A stretch of DNA of 64,000 nt from Armillaria gallica (GCA_037576215.1 JBANDB010000001.1:3286001-3350000); one strand, 5' to 3'. Shown: positions 1 through 11,292, numbered from the stretch's first letter. The notes: generated from the sequence alone by a model not told the origin. Made by a program: numbers and translations.

Positions 1-2137
1 AGAATGGCGAAGCCATGGGTGACTTGGATGGTCGTATTCGTCCACTCGAGAGGTTCTCGTCTAAGAACTTGTCAAGTTCTGCCTGTTCATTTCTGTTCAA
101 AGGGTAGACCTTGCAATCTAGATTGGCGCTTGCATTTGGAGTAAGTTCGATGGGATGATCCCACATCTTTGGTTCAGGGAGTTCATCGAAGCTGTCTTTG
201 TCAAACAGATTGTTGAAATCCCGACACCATTCTGGGACCATTTCTTCGAACGTCTTGGTTTCTTTGTCTGCATTGGCTGTGGCGGCTAAGTCATTGGCAT
301 GATGAGCACTTATGAGAATAGCCCGTGTGAAATCTATTGCGAGAATGGTATCTCCCTCCTCCAGTTCCTCGTCCCATTTGTCATTGGGATCCGCATCGGG
401 TAGTACGAATGGGTTCTTGCAGCATTCGCACCATGCAAACGTTAATCCTCCCATCTTCCAATTGATGATCGGATTATGCTGAGCTAACCAATCATGACTG
501 AGGAAGATCTCTTTATCACTAAGATCTGTTACGGCTAGATCTATTCGTTCAGAATGATCCCCGATTTTGAGATGGATCTCAGCGTATTCGGTGATTGATC
601 CTCCTTGGTTTTTGGTTCTGTCGGCATTATAGACTGGGATTGGGGTGGCAGTTGCTCGAGTCGGGATGTTATGTTCTTTAATGAATCTTTGGTTGATGGT
701 GCTACTGGTGCATCCGCTGTCTACCAACGCAGTTGTGGCAATTGAGGGAATGGTTCCTGGTGCCCTGAGCATGACAGGGATAACCAGGTCCTTCCCTTTC
801 TTGCTTAGTGTGCTGATATGTCGCTTTGGCTCTCGTAGTTCCTCAAGCCACCAGAGTGCATTGATTCACTTCATCCCCCTCATTGCTTCAATCATTGAGT
901 CGACGACCTCCTCTGCGCATGCCTTGTGAATCCAGTTCTTCAGGATGGCCTTCACCTCCGACTCCGTACGCGCTTCAACTATTCCGCATAGAGTCCACTC
1001 GGCTCCGAATGGTCTAAGCCATTCTCTATAGGTCTCTCCGCTTGTATAAGTGCATGAGAGTTGCAGGGTCTCTTCAACCTTCACGTCGACCCATATGGGC
1101 TTGACTACTGTCGGTGAGGTCACCGCAGTTTCTAAGTCTAAAGAGGTTAATTTAGTGTTCTTGTTCATCATGAAACTGGTAATGTCCTCGTGATCAAGTA
1201 CTTCTTCCAAAGTAGCTACCTGATGCCCCCTTTGCACTGCCTGGGCGCTAGCAGCTTCCTGTCCTGCAGCTTTCTGGTCGGTCATGGAACGGGAGGTGCT
1301 TTCCTTGAAGGCGCCGTCTCGTGAAGAGGCAGCAGGCTGGGCTGACACCGCTGGATGATGATTGCCTACACTTCTCACTGTCGATGAGTGGTCGCCTTCA
1401 CCTGGTTCCTTCGGGCCTGTGTTCTGTTGCAGGTCCCTCATTTCGTTCAGCGTTCCCCCATCGTCAGGTTGCTCTTCATCACAATAGGCATTGGCAACTG
1501 ATCGGGGGCTCTTACCTGACTCCGGTTCGTCCTTCGTTGTCTTCAGGACCGAGGGCAAATAGACCCTTGCCCCCGCATCTATCTTCTGTGTTTTGGTGTC
1601 GACGTTGTCGTCCTCAGCCTTCCTGGATCCTGAGTCGACGTTGTCATCCTCAGCTTTCCCCAAAGCCCCGTCATGGGATTTACACTTTGGTAACTGTACA
1701 GTAATCTCTTTTACCAGAGGAGGTTTTGCTGAAGCTATTCCCTCGAAACTCCCTGCAAGGCAGGGACTCTGTAGAGCCGTTCTACCAGGGGGATTGCCGT
1801 TAGGCGCCTGTACCCCTGCCCCATCCGGTCGCTCATTTGTCACTGCATGCACCTTCCAAAGGCCACTTGACTGGTGCAACGCCGTTATGATGGGTGTCAC
1901 TATGGTGGGTGACTTACCGTCCGCTTTCACCTGTAATAGGTTACTTGTTGAATGTTGAGCCGGTAGTCTGATGACAATGCTGCTCATTCCTGGATCCTGG
2001 GGTTGATTCTTGCTTAGTTTCTGGTCTGATTGCGAAGTCGCGGGTATATTCGAATGCACGGTTAATACTACAGGCGATATATAAGTACAGTTATGAAGTG
2101 TGATAGGCGTACCAGCCAAAACTAAGTCCTTGGCCAA
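1..2137 (-). pseudogene. pol, partial: leader, aspartic protease, start of reverse transcriptase
   Basis: Polyprotein start of the retrotransposon. ATG at 2135-2137 opens a 423-codon low-complexity leader ending in TGA at 866-868. The same frame then stays open to the window edge through the protease (LVDSGCTSS, around 690-720) and the region just upstream of reverse transcriptase (PLNRNEQAELDKFLDENLS, then RIRPSKSPMASPF). In the other copy the residue at the TGA is arginine (CGA), so this stop looks like one C-to-T change at a CpG. The start lies 17 nt past the gag stop and in the -1 frame, the same relation as in copy 2. Reverse transcriptase core, RNase H and integrase lie outside the window. 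Confidence 0.88.
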
Positions 2138-2154
2138 GTAAAATGAATCACTAT

Positions 2155-3861
2155 TTACTCAGCACTCTCTTTTACTTCTTTGATGCTTGAGAGAGTCTCC
2201 CCTTCTGGATGGGCATCCCAGTAAGTATTGCAGCATCGCAATGCTTTGGCCCGTGTTTTTGGCGTGGTAGGGCAGTCATGCTTGAAGTGGCCTTGCTTGC
2301 CACATCTGAAGCATACTGATGCTGCCCTGGCGGTGTTGACATCCATTGGCACGGCGTGCCCCCCAAAGGTCATCCCTGTAGCCGTCGTCTTTGTCAGTAC
2401 GGGAGCCGTTGTTTGACCACCCTTAGTAGGTGTGGTTGTCTTCTGTGATCGCGATGGTATCACTGTCATTCCTTCTGCCTGTTTGAGGTGCCAGTTATAG
2501 TCGATCCGGAGGAGGCGGGCCTTCCATCCTGGGTAATCAGTTGGCACTTCTCCGTCAGCTGAGTATATTGTATTTTTACTCGTCTGGCGGGCGGCCTTCT
2601 TGATCTGGTGAAGCATAACTTGGTCATTATTGCGTACCCCGGCGTGGTAGGCCAGTTCCTCGAAGAGTTGGAAGAACTTGTCGCCGTCCTTCTCATCCGA
2701 TTGCCTAAGCTTTTCCCACTGCGCATATTTTAATTGCGCGTCGGCATCCTTCCAGAACCTTCCATTGAGTTCCATCTTGAAATCTTCGTAAGTCGGGTAC
2801 TGCTGCTCCCTGTCCAGCATCTTTCCTATGATCTGTGCACACAACTGCCACCATCTTTCGGCATCTTCTGCGAGTCGAGAGACACAGAAGATGACTTTAT
2901 GTGGGTGGTGGCAGAAGTGTCGGTTAAAGATGTCGAAGTGCAGTTCGCACTTTAGGAAGAAGCAGGTAATGTCGTTAGAATCCCCTTTGAAATCATCGAC
3001 CTCCTTCAAGATTTTTGGCTTGAAGTCATCGTAAGGGGCAATGGCTCCAGCTTGCAGTTCCCAGGGTATCGGTGGGTCTGGCATTGCTGGAGGTGCTGGG
3101 AAATGTGGGAGCATTACTTGTACTGGGGGAGTGGGAGGTTGCGGCGGTTGTGCGGGTTGTGCGCCTGCTCCGTGACTGCCACCGGCAAATGGTTGGTACC
3201 TGGGTTGGTACATTCCTGGTGCTGCTTGTCTGGTGGTGTAGGCGAAGGTATTGGTGACTCGAGGGGGCGTTACTGGTGGTTCATCTGGCATTGGTTCTTG
3301 GATCTCGATCTCTGGTGCGGCTTCTTCGTAAGGAGGAAATTCCTCAATTACAGCATCCAGGTGAATTTCGTTCCATAGGAAGTGAGCGTTTCACTCCGCT
3401 TCATACTGTAAGATCTCATCTGCTGGGAGACCTTTCTGTTTCTTCATAAAATAATCGTTTCCGGCTTGGGTGCCTCCCCAAATCACAGAAAAGGGTAATT
3501 CATAGGCAAAATAATTATAGATATCCACAAGATCTGCTTGCCTTAATAGAGCAGGAATGGGAATTGAGGGGTCATCGTCTGTTTCATTATAAAAATTGAT
3601 GGCGTCAGTTAGCGTCATCATCACCAGGGTTTGAGGGCGAGCGCTCACTCGGTGACTTGGTGGACGAGTGAGGGATTCCGTCGATTGTTGGGAAAGGGGT
3701 AGCGGGATGGGGTGGGTGCAGGTTGAGGGTGGTGCTTGCCTCGCTTGGCTCGGGGTCGGGCTGTGGCCGCTCTTGGAACCGCTGCTGGAGTTGCTCCCAA
3801 GCACTTGCTCAAGGGGGATGGTTTGGGGACCTACGGGGTTGTTCTCGCCAACCACTGCACC
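2155..3861 (-). pseudogene. Gag (ORF1b): capsid plus CCHC zinc knuckle
   Basis: Structural protein of the retrotransposon. The frame runs from the proposed frameshift site at about 3861 to the stop at 2155-2157, with a single TGA at 3391-3393 where copy 2 has CGG. In order it holds a Ser/Pro-rich stretch, a conserved domain (DAINFYNETDDDP ... NDYFMKK), a proline-rich linker (PMPDEPPVTPPRVTN), a Ty3-type capsid region (IPWELQAGAIAPYDDFKPK ... ITCFFLKCELHFDIFN) and a C-terminal knuckle CFRCGKQGHFKHDC. Apart from the one stop it is intact, and is better preserved upstream of the capsid than copy 2, which has a 1-nt loss there. Confidence 0.85.
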
Positions 3862-4630
3862 TTGGGGGATGGAGGGTGGAGGGACCGGTGATGGGTTCCT
3901 CGACAACTCGTACAGGCTTGGGTGTGAGCTCCCAGTTCTGTACGGGGTAGTCCCACGTGGTAAGGGTCCCGTAACCACTTGGGGGAGGTGTGCGGTGGTC
4001 CGGCGAGTGATTGGACAGGAAGTAGGCGCTATATGGGATGTCAACATTATCCCAGAACTCCTGGGAAGCAATACCGGCTGCGGGTGGTGGAGTAGGGTAC
4101 CTGTCAGCCCAAGGGTCGTAATTGGTGGTTGGGGCGACAGGTCGTGTGTCGTGGCCCACGTTGTATCCCCTGCCATGGGCGGCGAGTCGGGCGTACATGC
4201 CAGATGAGGAAGTTCGAGGGACAGGCGAGACAGACTCCAAGGTGGCTGGGGGAGTTGCGGTGGCGATGGTGATGATAGGTGTGCACCCTCCAGGAGGGGT
4301 AGGAGATTGTCCCTCCAGGAGGATGGGAGAAGTCGACTCAGGAATGTTTGTCTCCGTCTCATCGACTCCTGATCTAGAGAACTGGTTGATTGGGATCTGT
4401 CGCCGTGGTATGGGTGCGAAGAGTCGGGATGGCTGCTGCTCGAGCGGGATGCCATTGGTATTGTCTGTAATGACTGAGGGGGTGATGCGGTGCGCCTCTT
4501 CCTGTCGTTGGTTCTGGAGCTGTCTTGTCCTGTAGCAAAACCTGACTGCAAGAATGAGGGCAAGGGAGACGAGAGTGGCGCTTGGTATTCCTAGTGCGAT
4601 GGCTATAATGTGAGCGTCGTCGTTCTCCAT
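3809..4630 (-). CDS. ORF1a: membrane-segment protein upstream of gag
   Basis: A 273-codon ORF starting about 40 nt inside the primer-binding site. Residues about 8-31 form one hydrophobic segment (IIAIALGIPSATLVSLALIL) followed by basic residues (RFCYRTRQLQ), so a single-pass, signal-anchor type topology is likely. The rest is rich in Pro, Ser and Thr, with a short conserved block (QEFWDNVDIPYSAYF). The same segment and block are recognisable in copy 2, so this is the coding frame here. A longer ORF in another frame over the same bases is coding only downstream of about 3861. I do not recognise the family. It may be translated as the N-terminus of Gag through a +1 shift at 3858-3865. Confidence 0.72.
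   Translation of the reverse strand: MENDDAHIIAIALGIPSATLVSLALILAVRFCYRTRQLQNQRQEEAHRITPSVITDNTNGIPLEQQPSRLFAPIPRRQIPINQFSRSGVDETETNIPESTSPILLEGQSPTPPGGCTPIITIATATPPATLESVSPVPRTSSSGMYARLAAHGRGYNVGHDTRPVAPTTNYDPWADRYPTPPPAAGIASQEFWDNVDIPYSAYFLSNHSPDHRTPPPSGYGTLTTWDYPVQNWELTPKPVRVVEEPITGPSTLHPPRCSGWREQPRRSPNHPP
3858..3865 (-). other. Candidate +1 frameshift site joining ORF1a to gag (copy 1)
   Basis: In the ORF1a frame the codons read CCC CCA AGG TGC. The gag frame continues one base later as GGT GCA. ORF1a ends 17 codons beyond. The same CCA-AGG-T context and the same +1 relation occur in copy 2 at 12582-12590. AGG after a slippery codon is the arrangement known from the Ty1 +1 site (CUU-AGG-C). 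Confidence 0.45.
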
Positions 4631-4658
4631 GAAGGTGTCTAAAGGAAAGGTAGTAAGA

Positions 4659-4671
4659 AGCTTTGAGCTAA
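4659..4671 (-). other. Self-complementary primer-binding site, copy 1
   Basis: Minus strand TTAGCTCAAAGCT, one base inside the LTR. It is the exact reverse complement of LTR bases within 4816-4829, which lie just downstream of the LTR TATA box. This is the Tf1/sushi self-priming layout rather than a tRNA primer. Confidence 0.7.
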
Positions 4672-4672
4672 T

Positions 4673-5117
4673 TGTAAGACCCGAACTTCAATCAAAGGTA
4701 AACAATCGGCTGTATCGCGTTCGTACAGTCACCAATTGGTCCTTAGATGATTGACGCCCAAGACTAACTTTAGTAGCGCTTAGCGAGAAGGAATGTGTTT
4801 CGGTATGAATAAACTTTAGCTCAAAGCTAGGGAATATACAGCTTTGAGTACACTACTTATATACTAAAGTGAGGGTCCGCAATAAGTGCTAAGATGAGGG
4901 TACCGTGTTAGAAAGTGAATAAGCCAAGTACATGGTAGCCGAGAATAATACGTGTTGGATATGTGTTGAGTACATGTCGACTGAGTGTGACATGATAGCG
5001 ATGTGAAGATTTATGAAGGCTCTGTGGAGTTGCAGATCTAAAGATAGATAAGGGTAAGCGCTGAAGATAAGATAAGATAAGAGGTGCTTAGATAAGAAAA
5101 ACGAATAAATTGTAACA
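4673..5117 (-). repeat. 5' LTR of copy 1
   Basis: Starts TGTTACAATTT and ends CTTACA on the minus strand, 445 bp. TATA box AGTATATAAG lies at about 4862 (minus), with the predicted RNA start AGCTTTGAGCTAA about 35 nt downstream. It is colinear with the 485-bp LTRs of copy 2 but has several short gaps. Confidence 0.9.
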
Positions 5118-6445
5118 GAAGTTCTGAGGGGGAAAGGAACATCAGGGCCTGAGAGACGTGTTATGTCCTCATATATTAGTACTGTTTCATAGGCATCAGA
5201 TGGGGAGTCATGGAGAAGATGGATAAGGCATGGACCTTTGAGCTCTTCTTTTTGCATGAGCACGCTGTTGTCGAAATGGAAGAATGAAGTATCAAGAGGT
5301 TCAGTGGTAGGCTTGTCTTGTGGGTGTAAGCCTCGATTTGGATGTGAGATGGGAAGTGAATAATGAGGTTGTGAGAGGACATACCTGAAGATACGGATGC
5401 CTCAGGACCTCGCTGACTTCGATTCAACATTTGGGGCTGAACGTTAGACATTTTTCCATGAAGTCAATGGTCTAGGATAGTATAAGCAAACTAAGGGGGA
5501 ACAAAGACAAAGAGATTGGCCTTTGGGAATAATGAGGAAAAGCTCTTCTTCCTAAAGGGAAGAGTACAGATGTACTCTCTGCATCTGCTCAACGAGATGG
5601 CATAAAAGTCGTCTATTGATGGGGTGCTGAGGATGTCAAGAATGATGGAAAGTTGGTGGTGAAAGTTGTGGCCAGGGTTTCCCACTGAGCATCTCTGCGA
5701 GAACACAGCTGACAGATCACATATCGATGGTGTGGGTGTATTCCTTGAAGGTGAACATAACCTCTGGAGCACAATACCATCAAGTGGTGACATATTTGGT
5801 CATGAAGGTGCTGCTGTCATCGACGTTGGGTGGGGGGCCGGGCCGAGCAAGCAAGACCAACACCCCTAGTCTTAGGTATTTTCTTCTGGGCCTCTACACA
5901 GCAGGAACAAACAGATTCATTTTATCCTGCTGTAGCAGGGTCTCTGTACAGCAAGGTATATTTTACTTTCTGTACAGCCATGCTTTGTCAGACATCCACC
6001 TCCTGATTTGGTAAGCATGCTCCTGGGCATAGATTGGGTGCATTCGAGGCCATTATGCGCCCTCCCGCTCACTATATGTCTGGGAAAAAAATGTATTAGC
6101 ATTAAAATATATTTTGGAGTACATTCCTGATATGATGCCCATGCCCTGAATCCAAAATTGGCTGGATTCCATGTGACACATTTGGATGTACTTTTTTTGC
6201 TTGGCAGATTCAGATTTTGAAATTGTGTAAGATGTAAGTAAATACAAAAATAGATTTATATATGCAGGATAGTGAGCGGGGGGTGCGGTGTATGCAGTAG
6301 CAGGTGTAGGCAAGCATGGACTCTTCCACTGAGCCCCTCCGCGTCTGAATGAGCAAACGGCACCAAAATCGGGGCAGCGCAACCACGCAGCACCCAAAAA
6401 TGGCAGCTATGGGGGCAGGGATGCTATCGACAGCAGTGGGGACTA

Positions 6446-7770
6446 TTGGCAGCATCATGCGGACTTGCAGAGGGCAGCTGCATGCTACCCTCAGTCAGAT
6501 GTAGCCCAGGCCACTACTTGGCGGTAGTGGCAAGGGCTAGGGATGAGCTGGGGAGCGAGCTGGGGATTGATGGCACCATGGAGCATCACAGGGAGCTCGC
6601 GAGGGGAAATGGGGGCCACTATCGAATTCCCCTGTATCAAAAATGGGGGTGAGGATCCAACGGTAGTCGTATGGCCGGTGGAAGATGTGGGATTGGGTGG
6701 GGATCGGGATCGGGGGTCATCATTGTCATTGTTGGTGATGATGATGTCGGGGGAGAAAACGGGCTTGATGGTTGTGATCCCCCATGTTGAAAATGGGGGA
6801 TGTACGGAGGTCAAAGGTATTTGGGGCCTGGAGCAGATGATAGGAACTGATGTTGGGATTGGGTGGGGATGGCAGCGGCAGGGCCATTGGTGCTTGCTGC
6901 ATCGTCGTCTTGGCATAGTCCATCGTGTATCAAGGTGGGGAATCAACGTACAGAGGGCCATCCTCATCACTTCCTTCATTGGCTGTCGGGGGCCTGATCT
7001 CGATCCTGCCATCTCGCTCATGCCTTTCCTCCCCATTATGCCTCCCACATTCCTCCTCATTGACTCACAGCCCTGCACTAACTTCTACCATACCCCTCCA
7101 TTGACCTTCAACTGTGCACATCATCCCTGTCATTGTCATCGTGGTGCTATTCATCGTCATCGTCATCCGGGTTTGTGTATGCTCATTTATGTGCTGTGCT
7201 TGCAGATGGCATGTGATTTTTGATCTTCCAGTGTATCCGTGGTCGTCTAAGTATGCGAATTCACCATGCATGGGTGATTGACCCTGATGTCGATGCGGGG
7301 GGTGCTGCGTAGGATGGGGGGATGGCACTGGTTGTCGGGGCACTGGCTGGCAGAGCGTCGTGCTCATCATTTCCCTAGGCCATGGCTGTTGTGAGGGGTC
7401 CATTTCAATGTCGTGGATGGTGCTGCCTCGCGTGAAAGCTTGCATGTGAGGTGGGGGTGAAATGGTCGCTCTCCAGGGCTCTTGAAGCCTCCAGATGTGC
7501 CAAAAAGACCTAAATTCAATGGATTAGTGTCATGAATCAATAAAACACACCTTTTACCCATGAAAATGGGCACCATAGATGAGCAAGAAGATGTAAATCG
7601 AGTGGAGAGTGGTGGAAAGAGATGAAAAAAGGTGCCACACAGCCACTCAATCACTGTGCAGATGTATGGTCCGGGGCAATCGAGCGAGCGGAATGCACCC
7701 TCGGTATGCCTCTGCTGCTCGATATATGCCCTCCGAGGTCCCAGAATTTATCAGGATATCTCATTAAAGG
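6446..7770 (+). pseudogene. Decayed coding region inside the TIR element
   Basis: I do not recognise a function. Three protein blocks are shared with the inverted copy. One is HYRIPLYQKWG at about 6620-6650, against CIPTYRKWGQRG in the minus-strand ORF at 23154-23369. The second is a hydrophobic segment HIIPVIVIVVLFIVIVI at about 7110-7165, against AIIVHVVLGVIILVIRR near 21200. The third is MVRGNRASG ... PEFIRIS at about 7660-7765, against MVRGDRASG ... PEIIGIYS at 20591-20827. Their order agrees in both copies, so they look like exons of one protein with a membrane segment. Frame changes between blocks may be introns or decay. A 195-codon minus ORF (6491-7078) overlaps, but I find no conserved match for it. 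Confidence 0.4.
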
Positions 7771-8519
7771 CATGTATAATCTTTGTATGTAGTTTTTAGC
7801 GTAACCAGGTATTGGTATCCTATGATATTGTCCATTTTATCATCATTACCCCACATTTTGGGTCTTTCTGAACAATATATCACTCCTACACCTCTTGCCA
7901 TTGTCCCAATCAATACTAAAATGATGCGATATCCTAGTATACATCTCATAATATTGCATCCAGGGCTCCGATCCACCCTGATCCACCAATACATGCCTCA
8001 ACACCAAGTTCAATGCTTAAGTGATTGTCAAGTATTCTGAATGTTTCTGAACTCGTTTCTACTATCGGGTATGTTCATGATATCATTTCTTCAGGGCAGC
8101 ACTATATTTTGATTTAGACCACTATATGTAAGTGCTAAATACTATTTCTCAGACACTTTACTCTGATTTGGTGGTGTAGAGCAGTTCCTACCCTCAAAAG
8201 ACTGGGTTTTACTGGTTTTGCCACCAAAATTCTTATGTTTTGATTTATTGGATGGGAACTCTGCCTTTATAATGAGCATATTAGATATTTAATGCTACAA
8301 TAAGTGTTCCATGAAAAGTCTGCAGCCCAGAAATGCATTGGGAATGAAAAATTGGTGAGATATTGGGGAGAGCAGTGATTTGAACTTACTCCGGCAAACT
8401 CTGAAACTCAACGGAATGCCATTTTCACTACTGTCTGACTGGTAAAATGAATAATTCTACAGAGACATGCAGAGACATGATATATCCATGTCTCTCAAGG
8501 AGAAATAAAGGATTTATAC

Positions 8520-8770
8520 TACCCAGTATTCCAAATTTTGACCTGTTTTCAAAAATTATGAAGCATGCCAGATTGGGAATGGTATTTTCCCATGGTTTGC
8601 TACATCCAAGTGAGTGTCATTGAATCCAGCCAAAAATGGCAGCACATGGGTCAGGAGGCAGTACTAGAATGTGTAATATTATTTTTAGGGCCCATAAATT
8701 TTTTTTCGAGCCCAAACAATGAGTGGGAGGGTGGAATATCCAGTGCCCAATCCAACTCATAGCCAATCCG
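8520..8770 (+). repeat. Repeat shared inverted with 10395-10640
   Basis: Shared blocks include CCAGATTGGGAATG, a run TTCCCAYGGT, TACATCCAAG and CAATGAGTGGGAGGG. This is one of three colinear blocks linking the 5861-9063 element with the composite element to its right. Confidence 0.6.
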
Positions 8771-9510
8771 GCAATCCGGCTATAGTGCCAATGCTGAAGC
8801 ATGCCAGAACCTATTTTAGGCAGTGGCTGTGTCCAAATCGTCGTAGCAGTGGTTGGGAGGGCAGCAGGCAATATGGGGCCACGATATAAGGGCGAGGAGG
8901 TGCTGAATGGTTGCCTGGAATGATTATGTAACAGTTTCTGGTACAGGAGCATGCACTGCTTTGTTATGAGATTGTAGAGGGGTCCTGCTACACAGGGAAA
9001 AAAATTAATCAGCTTTGCCTTGCTAGAGTGGGCTCTATTTGCCTCAGATCTATGCCTAGGGCTCAGACCAAAGTCACAGAGCTGCGGGATGATAAGACAA
9101 GAAGGAGACCTGGAAATGATGCACCTTGAGATCACGATGAAGCACCTTGAGCGCTCGCAAAGTCTGCAGACAGTGAATATGGATTAAACTGGGCAAGCAA
9201 GGTATATACCTGGTATATAAATTACTGGCAATGGTCGTTGCTGGGCTTTTGGGTATGGATGACATGGTGGAGATCAGTCTCCATAAGCTCCTGGATGAGA
9301 TAGACCTCAGTGAAGTCATGCAGCAACCATGGGTGGAGAATGTCAAGGATGCTGATGATGTTCTCGTGGTGAAAGTGGCAGAGGAGCTTGATTTCATGGA
9401 GGGAACAGAGGCAGAACATGGAGTGATCAAATGGTGTGATGCAACACTGAGTCAGGAGATGGATGGCTGAGCAGATGATGTGCCTTCACCGATGATGTCG
9501 AGTGGCTGAC

Positions 9511-10278
9511 AACAGTGCCACATTCCTAATGTATCTATGGCCATAAACCAATGCCTGTCTACGTATATCCGATCCCCAACATGTCTTCCGTGATGCCCAC
9601 TAAATTGACACTTTGCCTTGGACAACCATCTCTATAGCCACAAGATGACCATCCATCCTCATAATCCAATAGCATACACCTGGCTCCCTGCATGTCCATC
9701 TCCTGGCATAGGCTTCCCTCCCCAAACATGCCCGAGTCTTCCGCATACGTGAACATTGACGACCTTCCCACACTGCCACATGGCCACAGCCCTCTGTCAT
9801 CCCTCCCAGAGCCTCCATCCATGCTACTGGTGTCCAGCCTGTCTCTCCCTATCCCTTCGCTTACTCCCTCTGTGTACCGAATGACTTTGTGAAGGAGATG
9901 GCGCTGTATTCCCCGACTTGGCTCCTATTCTGTCGACCAAGAAAGGCATTACCAGTCTTAATAGAGTGAATCTGAGCAAACTGTGAGATGGTAGAGAGGA
10001 GTGATGTCCACAATCGACATACCTGGCATAACCAAAACACCCTGCCATGCTGTTGGCCTTATCTAATATCAAGCCCTTGCTCTCTTCTATCACCACACCA
10101 TATCCACTCATGGCTGTAATGTCGTCGTCGTGCCCATGTCCTTTAGTCAAGAATGGCATGTTAGGAGAGAAAGAGGGAACCAAACTAGGTCACATACCTT
10201 CTTTAAGCTTGGTTCCTGTCTTCATATCTGCGGTCTAAACCTGAAGAAAGATTAGCCACAAATCCCAGTGGTGGTACA
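9511..10278 (-). pseudogene. Gene X 3' part, copy next to MAP-kinase copy 1
   Basis: Unrecognised protein. A minus ORF at 9824-10183 contains PSFSPNMPFLTKGHGHDDDIT and RYVDCGHHSSLPSHSLLRFT, found again at 55688-55906, near 28955-29190, 42780-42960 and 60155-60370. An intron end (GATTAGCC, then GTAAG-type donors in other copies) borders the block near 10240. The sequence breaks at about 10278 where the composite insertion starts, and resumes at 24086. The gene lies directly upstream of the kinase on the same strand. Confidence 0.5.
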
Positions 10279-10394
10279 AGCCATGCTGTGGAATTTGGGC
10301 AAATATCCATGCTGATTAGCAAAGGACTGGATTGCAAAATCAATGCTAATAGCCAAAGCAGCCATTTTGGGCAATAGGGCAGCACATTAGCTAA

Positions 10395-10640
10395 TCCACA
10401 AAAGGGTTGGTTTGGGCACTGGCTCATGCAGCATTGGAATTCCCGCCCTCCCACTCATTGCCTGGTTTCCAAAAAAAAATTCCAGGTTCTAAAAAATATA
10501 TTTCATATTCTGGCATCACTTCTGTGGCCACCTGTGGCCTACATTAGCTGGATGTGCTTGCGTGGGCTTGGATGTACATACCGTGGGAATATCTCATTCC
10601 CAATCTGGTACTCTCTCAATTTTGAAAATGGGCAGGATAG
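10395..10640 (-). repeat. Repeat shared inverted with 8520-8770
   Basis: See the partner block for shared words. About 640 bp to its right, up to the Ty3/gypsy element at 11288, I see only AT-rich sequence of the same composite element and no gene. Confidence 0.6.
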
Positions 10641-11287
10641 CAGACAGTATATTACCCGTAATTTTAATGTAGTATGTATATGAGACTTAGATATGCTTAA
10701 TGCACCTGATTGTAGCTCTGTAATGTGCATCTAGTCAGTAAAAAAGCCAAATTTTGATGACTCCAGAATTTGCCAGACCACTGTGAATATGGGTGCATTG
10801 TGCAATGGCTCATAAATTGTACCATCACAAAGTTCTTCTGGCCTCCAAAACTACAACAGCCAATGTCTATTGATTCATTTTCATCTTATTGATAACTTTT
10901 CCAGCCAAAATTTACTTCCTCTGGATCATAACATGTGAATAATGATGAAATTTTCATTTTTACCACCTTTTGAAGGCAATATACCGCAGTACACATTCAA
11001 AAAAGAGTGAATTTCCTAGTAAACTGTACCCTACACTCATTTAGACTACCCCTTACTTCAAAATGTACTTACCCCAGCACTAAAGAGTTTTGGTCAGACG
11101 AATGTACACAAAATAGGAACAAGGCATTGTAGTCCATTGCTTCACTGAAGCAATAATGTGGATAACAAGGTCTATTGTACCAGATCGCCATGGATCAGAG
11201 AGTTTGGTTGGATGGTACAATGCATATATTTGCTTATGGAACACATCCAACTCTGTGTGACAGTGCAGGGAGCTGTGTACAAGGGCT

Positions 11288-11292
11288 ACATG
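11288..11292 (+). repeat. 5-bp target duplication, left (ACATG)
   Basis: ACATG directly before the LTR start TGTTACAATT. It is repeated exactly at 20481-20485. Confidence 0.9.

Larger units (their letters stand above)
1..5117 (-). mobile_element. Ty3/gypsy chromovirus-type retrotransposon, copy 1, cut by window edge
   Basis: Reading the minus strand from 5117: LTR, primer-binding site, ORF1a with a membrane segment, gag, then pol as far as the start of reverse transcriptase, where the window ends. The order and protein sequence match the complete copy at 11293-20480. The two copies differ clearly at protein level and their LTRs differ in length (445 versus 485 bp), so they are different subfamily members and not a recent duplication. 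The element sits just beyond the 3' end of a MAP-kinase remnant. The 5 bp outside its LTR (GAAGT, 5118-5122) should reappear beyond the unseen other end if they are the target duplication. Confidence 0.93.
5861..9063 (+). mobile_element. 3.2 kb TIR element inserted in the MAP-kinase remnant
   Basis: Compared with the uninterrupted kinase copy at 54640-54740, an extra block sits here. It is flanked by AAGACCAA (5853-5860) and CAGACCAA (9064-9071), an 8-bp target duplication with one mismatch. Ends are inverted repeats: ACCCCTAGTCTTAG at 5862 against AGCCCTAGGCATAG read inward from 9063 (11 of 14 identical). An 8-bp duplication fits hAT-like transposition, but I see no transposase. Three interior stretches (about 6580-6650, 7660-7770, 8520-8770) match, in reverse order and orientation, stretches at 23180-23400, 20580-20720 and 10395-10640, which identifies a second inverted copy. 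Confidence 0.65.
5118..9505 (-). pseudogene. Fus3/Kss1/ERK-type MAP kinase, broken copy 1
   Basis: Remnant of a protein-serine/threonine MAP kinase. N-lobe pieces lie at 9220-9505 (SAIHLLTQ, DHSMFCL, HEIKLLCHFHHENIIS, YLIQELMETDLHHVIHTQ), then an intron, then LRALKVLHRDLK. A 3.2 kb element (5861-9063) splits the gene directly after the DFG motif. The C-lobe follows at 5118-5850 (HHQLSIILDIL, DDFYAIS, LPFRKK, SLFPKAN) and the family's C-terminal KEELK ... LIYEDI at about 5150-5260. The catalytic HRD and DFG are kept, but the segment holding the ATP-binding lysine is deleted and the PSN after HRDLK is missing. Introns are still present, so this is a genomic duplicate and not a processed copy. 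It cannot encode an active kinase. Confidence 0.85.

Noticed and set aside
3668..4207. Plus-strand ORF of 179 codons
   Set aside because: Antisense shadow of ORF1a/gag with low-complexity Gly/Val/Trp composition.
3391..4563. 390-codon minus ORF overlapping ORF1a in another frame as a separate gene
   Set aside because: Over 3870-4563 the conserved residues between the two element copies lie in the ORF1a frame (EFWDN-DVPYSA block). This frame is coding only downstream of the +1 site, as gag.
6543..7223. 226-codon plus ORF as a real protein
   Set aside because: The frames conserved with the inverted copy (HYRIP-YQKWG and MVRG-RASG) are different frames. Composition looks like a chance opening in G-rich DNA.
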